A stretch of DNA of 64,000 nt, taken from a virus. Shown here in pieces: positions 7,643-15,207 of this stretch. The position numbers and the translations under genes are program-made. The notes beneath the pieces were generated by a model. The model was given only the letters and a program-made list of their open reading frames with translations, ran no database searches and was not told the DNA's origin. Each line of letters starts with the position of its first letter. Position 1 is the stretch's first letter. The stretch covers positions 1 to 64,000 of IMG/VR virus record IMGVR_UViG_3300032242_000738, one strand, 5' to 3'.

Positions 7643-9086
7643 AATAATCGTCAAAGACGAAGTAAATGTAAAAATTGAGGGACTTGAACTATCAGAACGT
7701 AAAGCTCTAATGAAAATGTTTGAGTACGAAATACCCGGTGCACGTTATCTACCTGCAGTACGTTTAGGTAGATGGAATGGTAAGGTTAGTTACTTCAGTC
7801 TAGCCGGTAGTACGTACATCAATCTACTTCCTGAAATACTTCCTTACCTAGATAATGCAGGATATGATATTGAACTAGATGATTTACGTGATTACACTAC
7901 AACCTTTACTTTTGACAAAGTGTCCGAGAATACATTTATACATAAGAACTGGCCTAAAGGTCATCCTAAAGAAGGTACCCCAGTAGAATTACGTGATTAT
8001 CAAATTGAAATCGTAAACAACTTCTTAGAAAACCCACAAGCATTACAAGAAATCGCTACTGGTGCAGGTAAAACACTAATGACTGCCGCACTTAGCCATA
8101 GTGTTGAGAAGTATGGACGTAGTATTGTTATTGTCCCAAACAAAAGTCTGGTAACACAAACAGAAGCAGATTACATTAATCTTGGATTAGATGTTGGTGT
8201 ATACTTTGGTGATCGTAAAGAATACAATAAAACACATACCATCTGTACTTGGCAAAGTCTTAACAATATGCTTAAGAAAACTAAGTCAGGTGAAGCAGAA
8301 GTAGAGATTGGTGACTTCATTGAGGGTGTAGTTTGTGTAATGGTTGATGAAGTACATATGGCAAAAGCCGATGCACTAAAAACACTACTTACTAGTGTAT
8401 TCAGTAAAGTGCCCATTCGTTGGGGATTGACAGGAACTATCCCTAAAGCTAAGTTTGAATCACAAAGTATCTTTGTAAGTTTGGGTAATGTTATTGGTAA
8501 ACTAAGTGCAAGTGAATTGCAGGATCAGGGTGTATTAGCACGTTGTCATGTTAACATTATACAGTTACAAGATGGTAAAGAATTTACTAACTACCAAAGC
8601 GAACTAAAACATTTACTAGAAGATAGTGAACGATTGGATAAGATTGCCAGTTTAATCAGTGGTATTAATGATACAGGTAACACATTGATATTAGTTGATA
8701 GGGTCAATGCAGGTAAAGAGATTGTTAACAGATTACCCGGTAGTGTATTTGTTAGCGGTGCTACTAATATGAATGAAAGGAAAGAAGAATATGATGAAGT
8801 TGCTACAAGCACTAACAAGATTATCGTGGCTACATATGGTGTGGCTGCAGTTGGCATTAATATCCCTAGAATTTTTAATTTGGTGCTCATTGAGCCTGGT
8901 AAATCGTTTGTGCGAGTTATCCAGTCTATTGGTAGGGGCATCCGAAAAGCTGAGGATAAAGATCATGTCCAAATATACGACATAACTAGTAGTTGTAAGT
9001 TTGCCAAACGTCATTTAACCCAACGTAAAGCTTTTTATAAAGAGGCTAATTACCCTTTTGACGTAGAAAAGTTGACTTATAGATAA
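7629..9086 (+). CDS. uvsW: UvsW-like DNA helicase
   Basis: 485 residues (T4 UvsW about 500). The N-terminal ~110 residues carry the UvsW-type domain (PGARYLPAVRLGRWNGKV). Then come the Q-like motif LRDYQ, Walker A ATGAGKT (143-149), the DEVH box near 239, GLTGT motif III and QSIGRGIRK motif VI, all intact for an SF2 helicase. UvsW unwinds D-loops and R-loops, regresses forks and helps switch from origin to recombination-dependent replication. Confidence 0.92.
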   Translation: MKQCKIIVKDEVNVKIEGLELSERKALMKMFEYEIPGARYLPAVRLGRWNGKVSYFSLAGSTYINLLPEILPYLDNAGYDIELDDLRDYTTTFTFDKVSENTFIHKNWPKGHPKEGTPVELRDYQIEIVNNFLENPQALQEIATGAGKTLMTAALSHSVEKYGRSIVIVPNKSLVTQTEADYINLGLDVGVYFGDRKEYNKTHTICTWQSLNNMLKKTKSGEAEVEIGDFIEGVVCVMVDEVHMAKADALKTLLTSVFSKVPIRWGLTGTIPKAKFESQSIFVSLGNVIGKLSASELQDQGVLARCHVNIIQLQDGKEFTNYQSELKHLLEDSERLDKIASLISGINDTGNTLILVDRVNAGKEIVNRLPGSVFVSGATNMNERKEEYDEVATSTNKIIVATYGVAAVGINIPRIFNLVLIEPGKSFVRVIQSIGRGIRKAEDKDHVQIYDITSSCKFAKRHLTQRKAFYKEANYPFDVEKLTYR

Positions 9087-9100
9087 GAAAGTGTTATAAT
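9072..9100 (+). promoter_or_regulatory. Sigma70-like promoter inside the uvsW end, leaderless
   Basis: TTGACT at 9072-9077, 17-base spacer, TATAAT at 9095-9100. The ATG of the next gene is at 9107, six bases downstream, at the expected transcription start. Confidence 0.75.
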
Positions 9101-9106
9101 AATATC

Positions 9107-9607
9107 ATGCGTATACTTACATTAGAAAATTCCTATTATAATCTTGAAACACTTCCGGAAGAAATAGATGACCTTCGTTTTGCTATCTTAGATAACAGTA
9201 ATCCACAAAATGTAGATTATCATTATATCCCATTAATCTTTTTGGAATCATTTAACAGTCCGGCACTTGTATTAAAGATTGGTAATCAAACAATCAAAAT
9301 GCCAGTAGATTGGCAAATATTAATTGGTGAGCAAGAACATGGTGATTTAGAAACATTACCATTAACAAGTATCAATGATAGAGGATTTAATGCTTTTGAG
9401 TTTAATCCACTAACTGCATTTAGTCCTAGCTTTGTACCCATTGAGATTGTAGATATTTACCATGATGTAACATGGTATGCACCACGATTGAAAAACGGAC
9501 AATTCTTATGTGTACCGATTGATGACGGGCCTAAGCCCCGATGTGTATATTTTGTAAAAGAGATTAGTCGTAATTGTGAGATTGTGGACTATAGTCAGGC
9601 TTTCTAA
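9107..9607 (+). CDS. Conserved-looking hypothetical protein
   Basis: 166 residues, beta-rich, with MPVDWQILIGEQEHGD and PLTSINDRGFNAFEFNPLT, then YAPRLKNGQFLCVPIDDGPKP. This kind of protein recurs next to replication genes in T4-type aquatic phages as far as I recall, with no known function. It ends TAATG, sharing one base with the gp62-like gene, so it is probably translationally coupled to the clamp loader. It is expressed from a promoter that predicts a leaderless mRNA. Confidence 0.72.
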   Translation: MRILTLENSYYNLETLPEEIDDLRFAILDNSNPQNVDYHYIPLIFLESFNSPALVLKIGNQTIKMPVDWQILIGEQEHGDLETLPLTSINDRGFNAFEFNPLTAFSPSFVPIEIVDIYHDVTWYAPRLKNGQFLCVPIDDGPKPRCVYFVKEISRNCEIVDYSQAF

Positions 9608-10197
9608 TGGCAACTAAAAAGACTACTCCAATTGATGAGAAATTTGTAGCGCAAGACTTTGACTTGTTTGATGCACTTACTGCTATGGACAAGAAAGACT
9701 ATGGTTATTATGATAGGTTAAGTGAAGAACAACAAAAGAAGTTTGTACCCTACATGATGACACATTGGATGAGTGCTATTAAGGGCGATGGAGCTGTTCA
9801 AGATTATTATTTGCGTAGTGTAGACTATCATGCCAATAAACATTTGTTTAATGAATATGTACAGAAACATCCCAAATTGCAATGGTATATGTTATGTGCA
9901 AGTAGTCCGGGACTAGGCAAACAATTTCATCAATGGATCCCGCATTTAGGTAGCAAAATAACATCATTAAAAGAACCTGCTAAAACAAAAGAAATAAAAG
10001 AATATTATACTAAGATTTATCCTAAGGTAGATAGTGATGATATTGATGAGATAGCAAAGGCTTTTGTACAAGAACACAAACGCAAATGTTATTTGGCAGA
10101 ACTATATCCCAATTGTAAACAATCAGACATTGAAATTCTCAGTCAATTAGTAACTGAAGAAGATATCAAGCAATATGAAAAAGACCGAGGAAATTGA
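9607..10197 (+). CDS. 62: Clamp loader small subunit gp62-like
   Basis: 196 residues (T4 gp62 is 187). It opens with FDLFDALTAMDKKDY and SEEQQKKFVPYMMTHWMSAI, and has YVQKHPKLQWYMLCASSPGLGKQF followed by a helical C-terminus ending in an acidic/basic helix, the layout of gp62 in T4-type aquatic phages. gp62 with four gp44 subunits loads the gp45 sliding clamp. gp44 is at 62343. No P-loop is present, as expected for gp62. Similarity is by pattern, so moderate confidence. Confidence 0.62.
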   Translation: MATKKTTPIDEKFVAQDFDLFDALTAMDKKDYGYYDRLSEEQQKKFVPYMMTHWMSAIKGDGAVQDYYLRSVDYHANKHLFNEYVQKHPKLQWYMLCASSPGLGKQFHQWIPHLGSKITSLKEPAKTKEIKEYYTKIYPKVDSDDIDEIAKAFVQEHKRKCYLAELYPNCKQSDIEILSQLVTEEDIKQYEKDRGN

Positions 10198-10873
10198 TAA
10201 CAAACAGTGTTGCGAGTTTTGTAAAGCAGTGTTCCAACGTGAAAGTACAATACTTAAACATATATGTGAACCCAAACGTAGATGGTTAGAGCGTGACCGT
10301 CAGGGTAATCGTGTGGGTTTCCAAGCTTGGTTACAGTTCTATAAGAAGAATACTGCAGGTACAAAGAATCGCACATATGAAGAATTTATCAAGAATCCCT
10401 ATTATCTTGCCTTCATTAAGTTTGGTAACTATTGTGTAGATATCAAGTGTATCAACGTAAGTAGATTTAGTGATTGGTTATTAAAGAATAGTATACGTAT
10501 TGATAATTGGCGACAAGATAGTAACTATACAAGGTTCTTATGTGAATATTTGCGTACTGAAGATCCATTAGATGCAATACATCGTAGTATAGAAACTACC
10601 ATAGAAAAAGCAGAAGCTGAACATATTCAAAGTAGAGATTACTTACGTTATGGTAATGTAAACAACATATGTTATGAGATTGCCAGAGGAAGAATCAGTC
10701 CATGGTTATTGTATCAGAGTACTAGTGGTGTAGAGTTCTTAAGTACATTACGTGATGACCAGCAACGAATGATTATGGATTATATTAATCCAGAGCAATG
10801 GGCATTGAAGTTTAATCGTGATAGTGATAGTGTGAAACAAGTTAAGGAATTATTGAATGCCGGCGGGTACTAA
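10175..10873 (+). CDS. Zinc-finger-containing hypothetical protein
   Basis: 232 residues. The N-terminus has CEFCKAVFQRESTILKHIC (about residues 13-31), a C2HC zinc-finger-like motif. The rest is helical and rich in Arg, Trp and Tyr, and not recognised. The first 23 bases overlap the gp62-like gene and the last 17 overlap the first gene of the small-gene array, so it belongs to one long translationally coupled run. A nucleic-acid-binding role is suggested by the finger and basic character. Confidence 0.65.
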   Translation: MKKTEEIDNKQCCEFCKAVFQRESTILKHICEPKRRWLERDRQGNRVGFQAWLQFYKKNTAGTKNRTYEEFIKNPYYLAFIKFGNYCVDIKCINVSRFSDWLLKNSIRIDNWRQDSNYTRFLCEYLRTEDPLDAIHRSIETTIEKAEAEHIQSRDYLRYGNVNNICYEIARGRISPWLLYQSTSGVEFLSTLRDDQQRMIMDYINPEQWALKFNRDSDSVKQVKELLNAGGY

Positions 10874-11054
10874 AGTTCGTATAGGATGGCAAATAGATTT
10901 CCAATATAATAATTGGAATGAAATTTGTGTTTGGGCCATAGAAAAGTTTGGCTTACCGGGTGATAAATTTGAGACACATGCAACAGAAGAATACATGGAT
11001 TTTTATTTTATAAATGAACGTGATGCTATCTTATTTGAGTTGACTTGGGGATGA
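10857..11054 (+). CDS. LRW-array protein A
   Basis: 65 residues. It starts inside the end of the zinc-finger gene. The body has WNEICVWAIEKFGLPG and the terminus reads FYFINERDAILFELTWG, the array signature of an aromatic/acidic segment (F.NE.DA..F.L.W) ending one residue after the Trp. The tail overlaps the next ATG (ATGA). Function unknown; see array finding. Confidence 0.7.
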   Translation: MPAGTKVRIGWQIDFQYNNWNEICVWAIEKFGLPGDKFETHATEEYMDFYFINERDAILFELTWG

Positions 11055-11266
11055 AACAAGTAACACTGTACATTGATGCTAAAAGAACTATGGAAATAGG
11101 TAATGAGTTACGTACTAGTGGTTGGATCCAAGGTGTTGATTTTGATTATGCTTATTTTAGAACTGAACATGACAATTTCAGCTACGATCCCGTAGTAAGA
11201 CGACATGCAGTATTTACATTTTACAATGATAGTAATGCTAGTTATTTCATGTTGAGGTATGGATGA
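11051..11266 (+). CDS. LRW-array protein B
   Basis: 71 residues, start at the ATGA overlap (a TTG at 11045 is in frame but unnecessary). It reads MEIGNELRTSGW at the front and FTFYNDSNASYFMLRYG at the end, a divergent copy of the signature with Tyr for Trp. It stops by a four-base ATGA overlap with gene C. Confidence 0.7.
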   Translation: MKQVTLYIDAKRTMEIGNELRTSGWIQGVDFDYAYFRTEHDNFSYDPVVRRHAVFTFYNDSNASYFMLRYG

Positions 11267-11475
11267 GCGATTTACCTTATACTATAATTACTAAGAAACT
11301 TGACCATGATGCAGAAGAATGGTGTAGGGATAACATAGGAGAACGATGGTTTGCTGTGGGTAGAAAGACAGGTAATTGGACATGTTTTTGGGCAGGAAGA
11401 GATGATCCTAAAAGTTATCGTTGGCACTTTAGAAATGAAAAAGATGCTTTTTTCTTTGCGTTGAGATGGCAATGA
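11263..11475 (+). CDS. LRW-array protein C
   Basis: 70 residues. It shows the fullest form of the shared layout: EEWCRDNIGERWFAVG in the middle, then WHFRNEKDAFFFALRWQ at the end. Start and stop are both ATGA overlaps with its neighbours, which ties its translation to theirs. Confidence 0.72.
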   Translation: MSDLPYTIITKKLDHDAEEWCRDNIGERWFAVGRKTGNWTCFWAGRDDPKSYRWHFRNEKDAFFFALRWQ

Positions 11476-11720
11476 TACTTAAAATTGAAGATGGTACAGT
11501 GTACGGTGAACACTATTATTGTGTTTCACTCTCACGTGGTTCAAACGAAGTAATACTCTGGGATGATATTTCAAAATGGTGTGTAGATACATTTGGTCCT
11601 AGTGGTACGGAAGATAGACCCGGAGCATGGACTCCGTATGAACGTTGGTATATAAATAATGCCAGGTATTGGTTTAAAGATAAAAAAGATTTAGAGTGGT
11701 TCAGTCTACGATGGCAGTAA
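11472..11720 (+). CDS. LRW-array protein D
   Basis: 82 residues from the ATG in the ATGA overlap; an ATG at 11466 would add two residues. Contains SKWCVDTFGPSG and ends RYWFKDKKDLEWFSLRWQ. The ATG of the next gene is formed within the codons for the terminal LRWQ. Confidence 0.7.
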   Translation: MILKIEDGTVYGEHYYCVSLSRGSNEVILWDDISKWCVDTFGPSGTEDRPGAWTPYERWYINNARYWFKDKKDLEWFSLRWQ

Positions 11721-11953
11721 TATTTCAACATTACGACAATAATGTTGGTTGGGAGAACACTAAGCCGGGCTGGCATGAATGTTCAGTCAGAGCGGAACAC
11801 ATTGACAAATACGTTGAAATACTAGATTGGGTAGAACAGCACGTAGGTAAATACACAAGACATTGCAGATGGTGTGTGACTGATACCAGTATAGCAAGTT
11901 TTAAATTTAGATATGAACGTGATTATATCATGTTTACATTGAGGTGGTCATGA
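11711..11953 (+). CDS. LRW-array protein E
   Basis: 80 residues from the ATG at 11711, which overlaps gene D by ten bases. Has LDWVEQHVGKYTRHCRWCV in the middle and ends FKFRYERDYIMFTLRWS. The aspartate and flanking aromatics of the signature are kept (ERDYIMF). Confidence 0.68.
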   Translation: MAVIFQHYDNNVGWENTKPGWHECSVRAEHIDKYVEILDWVEQHVGKYTRHCRWCVTDTSIASFKFRYERDYIMFTLRWS

Positions 11954-12177
11954 CCTATCCTGTATTCAATACAGAATTAAACTTACCGGCATACACCTCA
12001 CATAATTGGACTGAAGTTCAACAATGGTGTAATGATAATATAGGTCCATGGAATGAATCTTGGTATAAATTGGGTATGGATCCAGCTGTCGGAATATTTT
12101 CTGATGTTAAATACCGTGACACATATCTTTTTAAGAACGAACATGATAGACTATTGTTTATATTGAGGTGGAGTTGA
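11950..12177 (+). CDS. LRW-array protein F
   Basis: 75 residues, starting by ATGA overlap (an in-frame GTG at 11944 is possible). Contains QQWCNDNIGPWNESWYKLG, very like protein C (WCRDNIGERW), and ends YLFKNEHDRLLFILRWS. It ends TGATG with gene G. Confidence 0.7.
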   Translation: MTYPVFNTELNLPAYTSHNWTEVQQWCNDNIGPWNESWYKLGMDPAVGIFSDVKYRDTYLFKNEHDRLLFILRWS

Positions 12178-12443
12178 TGGCGTCAATACCCCATATACAA
12201 GACTATGATGACGATGATCCAGAAATAGAAAGACGAAAGAATCGTTGGAACTATTGGGAAGCATTGAAGAAAGTTCGCAAAGAATATATGCAACAGAACA
12301 GTGAGTTTGATGCATATGACTTTGAAGATTATCTTGTAGGACAATATGGCATAAAGATGAACATAGTTAATGGTAACATCACTGATGGTTATGAGATAGT
12401 TAATGAAAAGAAATACTTAATATTTTTACTGAAATTCCAATGA
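12177..12443 (+). CDS. LRW-array protein G (divergent)
   Basis: 88 residues from the ATG overlapping the stop of F. It has an acidic, charged N-terminus (YDDDDPEIERRKNRW) and the eroded signature YEIVNEKKYLIFLLKFQ, with Lys-Phe replacing Arg-Trp. Part of the same coupled array; ends by ATGA overlap. Confidence 0.65.
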   Translation: MASIPHIQDYDDDDPEIERRKNRWNYWEALKKVRKEYMQQNSEFDAYDFEDYLVGQYGIKMNIVNGNITDGYEIVNEKKYLIFLLKFQ

Positions 12444-12796
12444 GCAACTTATTTCCCATAACCTCTTTACAAAACGATAAATTTCTAGTATCATGGCCTA
12501 AATGGGAAAACATTAAAAGATTTGATACAAAGAAAAAACTATTAGATGTGTTATTTGACGATATCGGTAGTAGTGAAGTTGGTATCGCAATATTAGCCGG
12601 AATACTAAGCGGTGGTGAAGTAGATGTTATGTGGATAAAATCAAATACTTGGTCACAGGATACATACGGAGAATATGCTAGATACCTAGAAGATATGTAT
12701 GATATTAAAGGTGTAGCATTTAATAGTTTAGATGAAGCAACAAGATTTCAAGATTACTTAGAAAAGAAATATATTTGGAAAACATTACAGGGATAA
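12440..12796 (+). CDS. Last gene of the small-gene array, partly related
   Basis: 118 residues, starting by ATGA overlap. The N-terminal 90 residues differ from the other array proteins (a hydrophobic stretch EVGIAILAGILSGGEVDV). The end, VAFNSLDEATRFQDYLEKKY, keeps an aromatic-acidic-aromatic spacing like the array signature but without LRW. Probably a fused or strongly diverged member; not recognised otherwise. Confidence 0.65.
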   Translation: MSNLFPITSLQNDKFLVSWPKWENIKRFDTKKKLLDVLFDDIGSSEVGIAILAGILSGGEVDVMWIKSNTWSQDTYGEYARYLEDMYDIKGVAFNSLDEATRFQDYLEKKYIWKTLQG

Positions 12797-12797
12797 T

Positions 12798-13361
12798 ATG
12801 GCAAACCACATTATGATAGATATTGAAAGTTTGGACACAACACCCAATTGTGTTATACTAACCATTGGTGCAGTACGTTTTGATCCTAAAGGTAGTGGTG
12901 TAGTTGAACGATTGGAACTACGTCCTACAGTTGAGGATCAAACAGAGATTTACAATAGAAGTATCAATGAAGATACATTACGTTGGTGGAGTGAGCAGAG
13001 CCCTGAAGCACTTGAAGAAGCATTGGGAGACAATGGACGCATGCCATTAAAAGACTGCATGGAGATACTTTATAAGTTTTGTTGGAACCGTGATGCTGTG
13101 TGGAGTAATGGTGCAAGCTTTGATGTGGTTGTGATGGAAAATGCATTCAGACAAACAAGTGATAAGCCTAATCCAATACCCTGGCCTTTTTGGACAATTA
13201 GAGATACAAGAACTATTTACGACATTACAGGCGTAAAACTTAAAGATGGTGGGCATAGTACAAGTCATAAAGCAGTTGAAGATGCCGAAAGACAAGCAAT
13301 TGTTGTGCAAAAAGCATATACTAAACTTATTAAAGCAGAATTGGTAGCACCAGCAAAATGA
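12798..13361 (+). CDS. dexA: DexA-like 3'-5' exonuclease (DnaQ fold)
   Basis: 187 residues. DEDD-type motifs are visible: MIDIESLDT (Exo I), LRWWSEQSPEA as in T4 DexA (STIEWWKNQSPEA), NGASFDVVVMENAF (Exo II) and HKAVEDAERQA (Exo III, HxAxxD). DexA degrades ssDNA or RNA 3' to 5'. It follows the small-gene array with a one-base gap after its stop and overlaps the DnaE-like gene by four bases, so it may act with it; polymerase palm and proofreading exonuclease being adjacent is suggestive. Confidence 0.85.
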   Translation: MANHIMIDIESLDTTPNCVILTIGAVRFDPKGSGVVERLELRPTVEDQTEIYNRSINEDTLRWWSEQSPEALEEALGDNGRMPLKDCMEILYKFCWNRDAVWSNGASFDVVVMENAFRQTSDKPNPIPWPFWTIRDTRTIYDITGVKLKDGGHSTSHKAVEDAERQAIVVQKAYTKLIKAELVAPAK

Positions 13362-13921
13362 GAATTGATAGTGACATTGATATAGATTTCGGTGACAGAG
13401 ATACTTTGTTAAGAGTAATACCGCATACCAGAGCGGCTATGCGTAATGTTAAACCTATACGTAATCATGCTACTGGTGTTTATATTACTGATATACCATA
13501 TGATCCGGTGAATAACATAGCAAGTATTGATTATACTGACGCAGAAAAGCGTGGGTATTTTAAACTAGATTTATTGAATGTTCACGTTTATAATCAAGTC
13601 CGTGATGAACAACATTTACTAGAATTAATGCGTGAACCTGATTGGGGTAAGTTGAAAGATCCAGTTTTTGTAGAGAAACTAATACATTTGAACAATCAGT
13701 ATTATAATCTACAAAAGATGCCAGAACCAGTAAATAGTATCCCAAGGTTAGCTATGTTTCTAGCTGTTATTCGCCCCGGTAAAAAGCATCTGATTGGGGA
13801 ACGATGGACTGATATTGCTAAAACAGTATGGGATAAGGGAACTGACGGATATACTTTTAAGAAGTCGCATGCCATAAGTTATTCATGGCTTGTTGCAGTT
13901 CATATGAATCTATTAGGGTAA
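13358..13921 (+). CDS. DnaE-like polymerase palm, C-terminal half
   Basis: 187 residues that align in order with the catalytic palm of bacterial DNA polymerase III alpha: SDIDIDFGDRD (5-15) for PDFDVDF...RD, HATGVYI (37-43) for HAGGVVI, YFKLDLLNV (67-75) for VKFDFLGL, AVIRPG (136-141) for ALFRPG, and YTFKKSHAISYS (165-176) for YGFNKSHSAAYA. All three catalytic aspartates (D6, D8, D71) are kept. PHP, fingers, clamp-binding and OB parts are missing. The N-terminal palm half is a separate gene at 60783. Function unknown; family match is strong by eye. Confidence 0.72.
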   Translation: MRIDSDIDIDFGDRDTLLRVIPHTRAAMRNVKPIRNHATGVYITDIPYDPVNNIASIDYTDAEKRGYFKLDLLNVHVYNQVRDEQHLLELMREPDWGKLKDPVFVEKLIHLNNQYYNLQKMPEPVNSIPRLAMFLAVIRPGKKHLIGERWTDIAKTVWDKGTDGYTFKKSHAISYSWLVAVHMNLLG

Positions 13922-14293
13922 GCGTTTAACCAGTGTAATGCTACGGCGTTTGCTTCTACGTTTGTTTAATTCAATGATACTACAAACAGGACCATGTAGT
14001 ATTGTGAGACTTTTGTTATTGAATGTTCTAAGATAAGGTTTAAAGATACTCCATTCGTCTTTTAAGAATAGATTTATGGGTATTAATCTATTACTTTCCC
14101 ACCACCAAACGTCTCCTAGTTCTAAGAATTTCTCTTTAATAGTATTATCTATAATAGATCCATAGTCATATATAGTGGTGACTATATCGTCACGGTTTTG
14201 GACAATACCCACATAATCTTGATTTGCATAGGAACAAATGGTTATGAAAGGGTGATTTTCGCTTAGGCGTTTAAAAAACTCGTTTTGTATCAT
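13913..14293 (-). CDS. Hypothetical protein, minus strand
   Basis: 126 residues on the minus strand. Features LELGDVWWWESNRLIPINLFLKDEW and a basic C-terminus (NKRRSKRRSITLVKR). Proteins with this WWWESNR.IPI pattern occur in T4-type aquatic phages as far as I recall, without known function. Its 3' end overlaps the convergent DnaE-like gene by nine bases. A late-type box lies 20 bases upstream, so it is probably a late gene. Confidence 0.7.
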   Translation of the reverse strand: MIQNEFFKRLSENHPFITICSYANQDYVGIVQNRDDIVTTIYDYGSIIDNTIKEKFLELGDVWWWESNRLIPINLFLKDEWSIFKPYLRTFNNKSLTILHGPVCSIIELNKRRSKRRSITLVKRLP

Positions 14294-14313
14294 TAAAAAT
14301 ATAGTCTCGGATA

Positions 14314-14321
14314 TATTTATC
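14314..14321 (-). promoter_or_regulatory. Late-type promoter box GATAAATA (minus strand)
   Basis: GATAAATA read on the minus strand, 20 bases before the ATG at 14293. T4 late promoters (gp55/gp33-dependent) carry TATAAATA. Confidence 0.6.
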
Positions 14322-14360
14322 GGGCAAATAAACCCATTAATAAATTAATATTATCCATGA

Positions 14361-14367
14361 CTAAATA
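14361..14367 (+). promoter_or_regulatory. Late-type promoter box CTAAATA
   Basis: CTAAATA followed by TACAATAGGAG, placing a late-type box just upstream of the Shine-Dalgarno of the structural gene that starts at 14388. Confidence 0.55.
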
Positions 14368-14387
14368 TACAATAGGAGACTACATTT

Positions 14388-15155
14388 GTGTACTCAACCC
14401 AAGTTTTTGTTTATACACAACGTCAGATTGTTGTATTATTATCAGGATATTCGCCAAGGAGTTATATGCCTCAGTATGCCAAGCCATTGACACTACACAA
14501 GGGTGTAGATAACATGATCCAGTTCCAGTTTTTAAACCAGGAACAAAAGCCAGTAAATATTACAGGCAAATCCATTGTATGTAGGATTATTAATTATACA
14601 GGAAACGAAGTGTTATTACAAAAAGTATTAACATTACAATTACCAGTTACTGGCATTGCAGCATTAATTCTTGGACCAGCTGATATAGACGGATTTGATG
14701 CACAGAAATGTTACTATTCATTAGAAATTCCAGTCAATGAGTTTGATTTCCCTGTATTTGTAGACCAAAATGCAGGTGCACGCGGTGATATTAATATTGT
14801 TAATAGTATCCTTCCAAGCTTTGTCCCTTCAATGCCAGTAACCATTCCTACTGGACAACGTTTTCCTAATAGTAATAGTAATGGAAATAGTGATAGCAAT
14901 TTAATATATTACACAAGTGTAATTAGTACAAATGATAGTAGTATACTAACCTTACAAGCACAATATAGTGATTATTATGGTAATATAGCTATTGAAGGTT
15001 CTACAATTGTAGATGGAGATTGGTATCCTATATTTGCTGACACATATGACGAAGTAACCGACACAAAAGGATATGTGGTAAAAGGATTTCATCCATATAT
15101 TAGGATGCAATTTGAAAGTAATGCCGGTGCTGTAACAAACATATTGGTAAGATAA
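14388..15155 (+). CDS. Putative virion structural protein (BppU-like N-terminal domain)
   Basis: 255 residues from a GTG start with AGGAG upstream. After a short lead, residues ~33-110 (LTLHKGVDNMIQFQFLNQEQKPVNITGKS, then VTGIAALILGPADIDGF) have the beta-sandwich pattern of tail-fibre attachment domains such as BppU-N. A Ser/Asn linker (NSNSNGNSDSN) leads to a C-terminal beta-rich domain. Its late-type promoter supports a virion role. The exact component is not recognised. Confidence 0.6.
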   Translation: MYSTQVFVYTQRQIVVLLSGYSPRSYMPQYAKPLTLHKGVDNMIQFQFLNQEQKPVNITGKSIVCRIINYTGNEVLLQKVLTLQLPVTGIAALILGPADIDGFDAQKCYYSLEIPVNEFDFPVFVDQNAGARGDINIVNSILPSFVPSMPVTIPTGQRFPNSNSNGNSDSNLIYYTSVISTNDSSILTLQAQYSDYYGNIAIEGSTIVDGDWYPIFADTYDEVTDTKGYVVKGFHPYIRMQFESNAGAVTNILVR

Positions 15156-15168
15156 ACAACCATAGTTG

Positions 15169-15197
15169 TTGATATCATTGTTATAGTATGTTATACT
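15169..15197 (+). promoter_or_regulatory. Sigma70-like promoter of the primase gene
   Basis: TTGATA at 15169-15174, 17-base spacer, TATACT at 15192-15197. The ATG is at 15208, so the leader would be only a few bases, with no Shine-Dalgarno. Confidence 0.65.
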
Positions 15198-15207
15198 ACT
15201 ACTACTA

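Noticed and set aside
13358-13921. Split intein explanation for the DnaE halves
   Set aside because: Neither gene has intein N- or C-terminal extensions; the first ends FLK and the second starts MRID.
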